64,000 nt of DNA from Prinia subflava (taxonomy: Eukaryota > Chordata > Aves > Passeriformes > Cisticolidae), in assembly GCF_021018805.1 (NCBI RefSeq), contig NC_086248.1:98913239-98977238 (forward strand), given 5' to 3'. Position numbers and translations under genes: made by a program. Below are positions 63,961 through 64,000 of the stretch, one piece after another; the stretch's first letter is position 1, and every line of letters begins with the position of its first letter. The notes below the pieces were generated by a model. It searched no databases. It was not told the DNA's origin and saw only the letters and a list, made by a program, of their open reading frames with translations.

Positions 63961-64000
63961 CTACACTACTCGCCCGCTCGGGCATCAGCGGCCGCCTGGG
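63961..64000. other. Start of a CG-rich stretch cut by the window edge
   Basis: The last 30 bases turn abruptly CpG-rich (CTCGCCCGCTCGGGCATC, then GCGGCCGCC), unlike the preceding kilobases. This may be the edge of a CpG-island promoter. In human MSH2 follows EPCAM in the same orientation, so an MSH2 promoter is one possibility; this is inference only. Confidence 0.3.

Noticed and set aside
1..64000. CRISPR arrays, operons, bacterial insertion sequences or toxin genes
   Set aside because: The window is vertebrate nuclear DNA with spliced genes; no regularly spaced repeats or prokaryotic gene structure are present.

Overview
The window looks like avian nuclear DNA. Intron-exon genes sit on an AT-rich background with CpG-island promoters. 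The recognisable dispersed repeats are CR1 LINE fragments, including copies ending in the ATTCTRTGAT-type 3' tail, plus one long LTR of a kind common in bird genomes. The protein-coding genes match vertebrate WDR43, TRMT61B, SPDYA and EPCAM closely enough that I reconstructed each one exon by exon. Every splice phase closes and every reconstruction ends in a proper stop codon. I cannot name the species.

Layout. 1-7800 is intergenic, with one CR1 tail (about 2681-3051) and one long LTR (about 3249-4828). 7810-30829 is WDR43 on the minus strand: 18 coding exons encoding 652 residues, an SSU-processome protein. Its introns hold four related C/D-box snoRNA sequences of the SNORD53/92 type and several CR1 fragments. 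30830-31009 is a very short shared promoter with TRMT61B, containing a perfect 39-bp inverted repeat around a 4-bp spacer. 31010-37295 is TRMT61B on the plus strand: 7 exons, 457 residues, a mitochondrial tRNA m1A58 methyltransferase with a 42-serine run after its presequence. 37560-43449 is SPDYA on the minus strand: 6 coding exons, 307 residues, a cyclin-like CDK activator, with a CpG-rich promoter near 44.1-44.5 kb carrying three CCAAT boxes. 44.8-54.2 kb is mostly unassigned AT-rich intergenic DNA. 54953-59901 is EPCAM on the plus strand: 9 exons, 308 residues, an epithelial adhesion molecule. 60.4-64 kb is intergenic and ends entering a CG-rich stretch.

How the genes relate. WDR43 and its intronic snoRNAs form a ribosome-biogenesis unit. 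WDR43 serves early 18S pre-rRNA processing, and the snoRNA guides pair with one short conserved 28S segment. TRMT61B shares the promoter and acts on mitochondrial tRNA/rRNA. WDR43-TRMT61B-SPDYA keeps the gene order and relative orientation I know from human 2p23. EPCAM lies far from this block in human, so SPDYA-EPCAM adjacency marks a rearrangement breakpoint relative to human.

The strongest candidates for new biology are the near-symmetrical palindromic bidirectional promoter and the intronic snoRNA family, whose members appear to guide methylation at two 28S nucleotides two bases apart.
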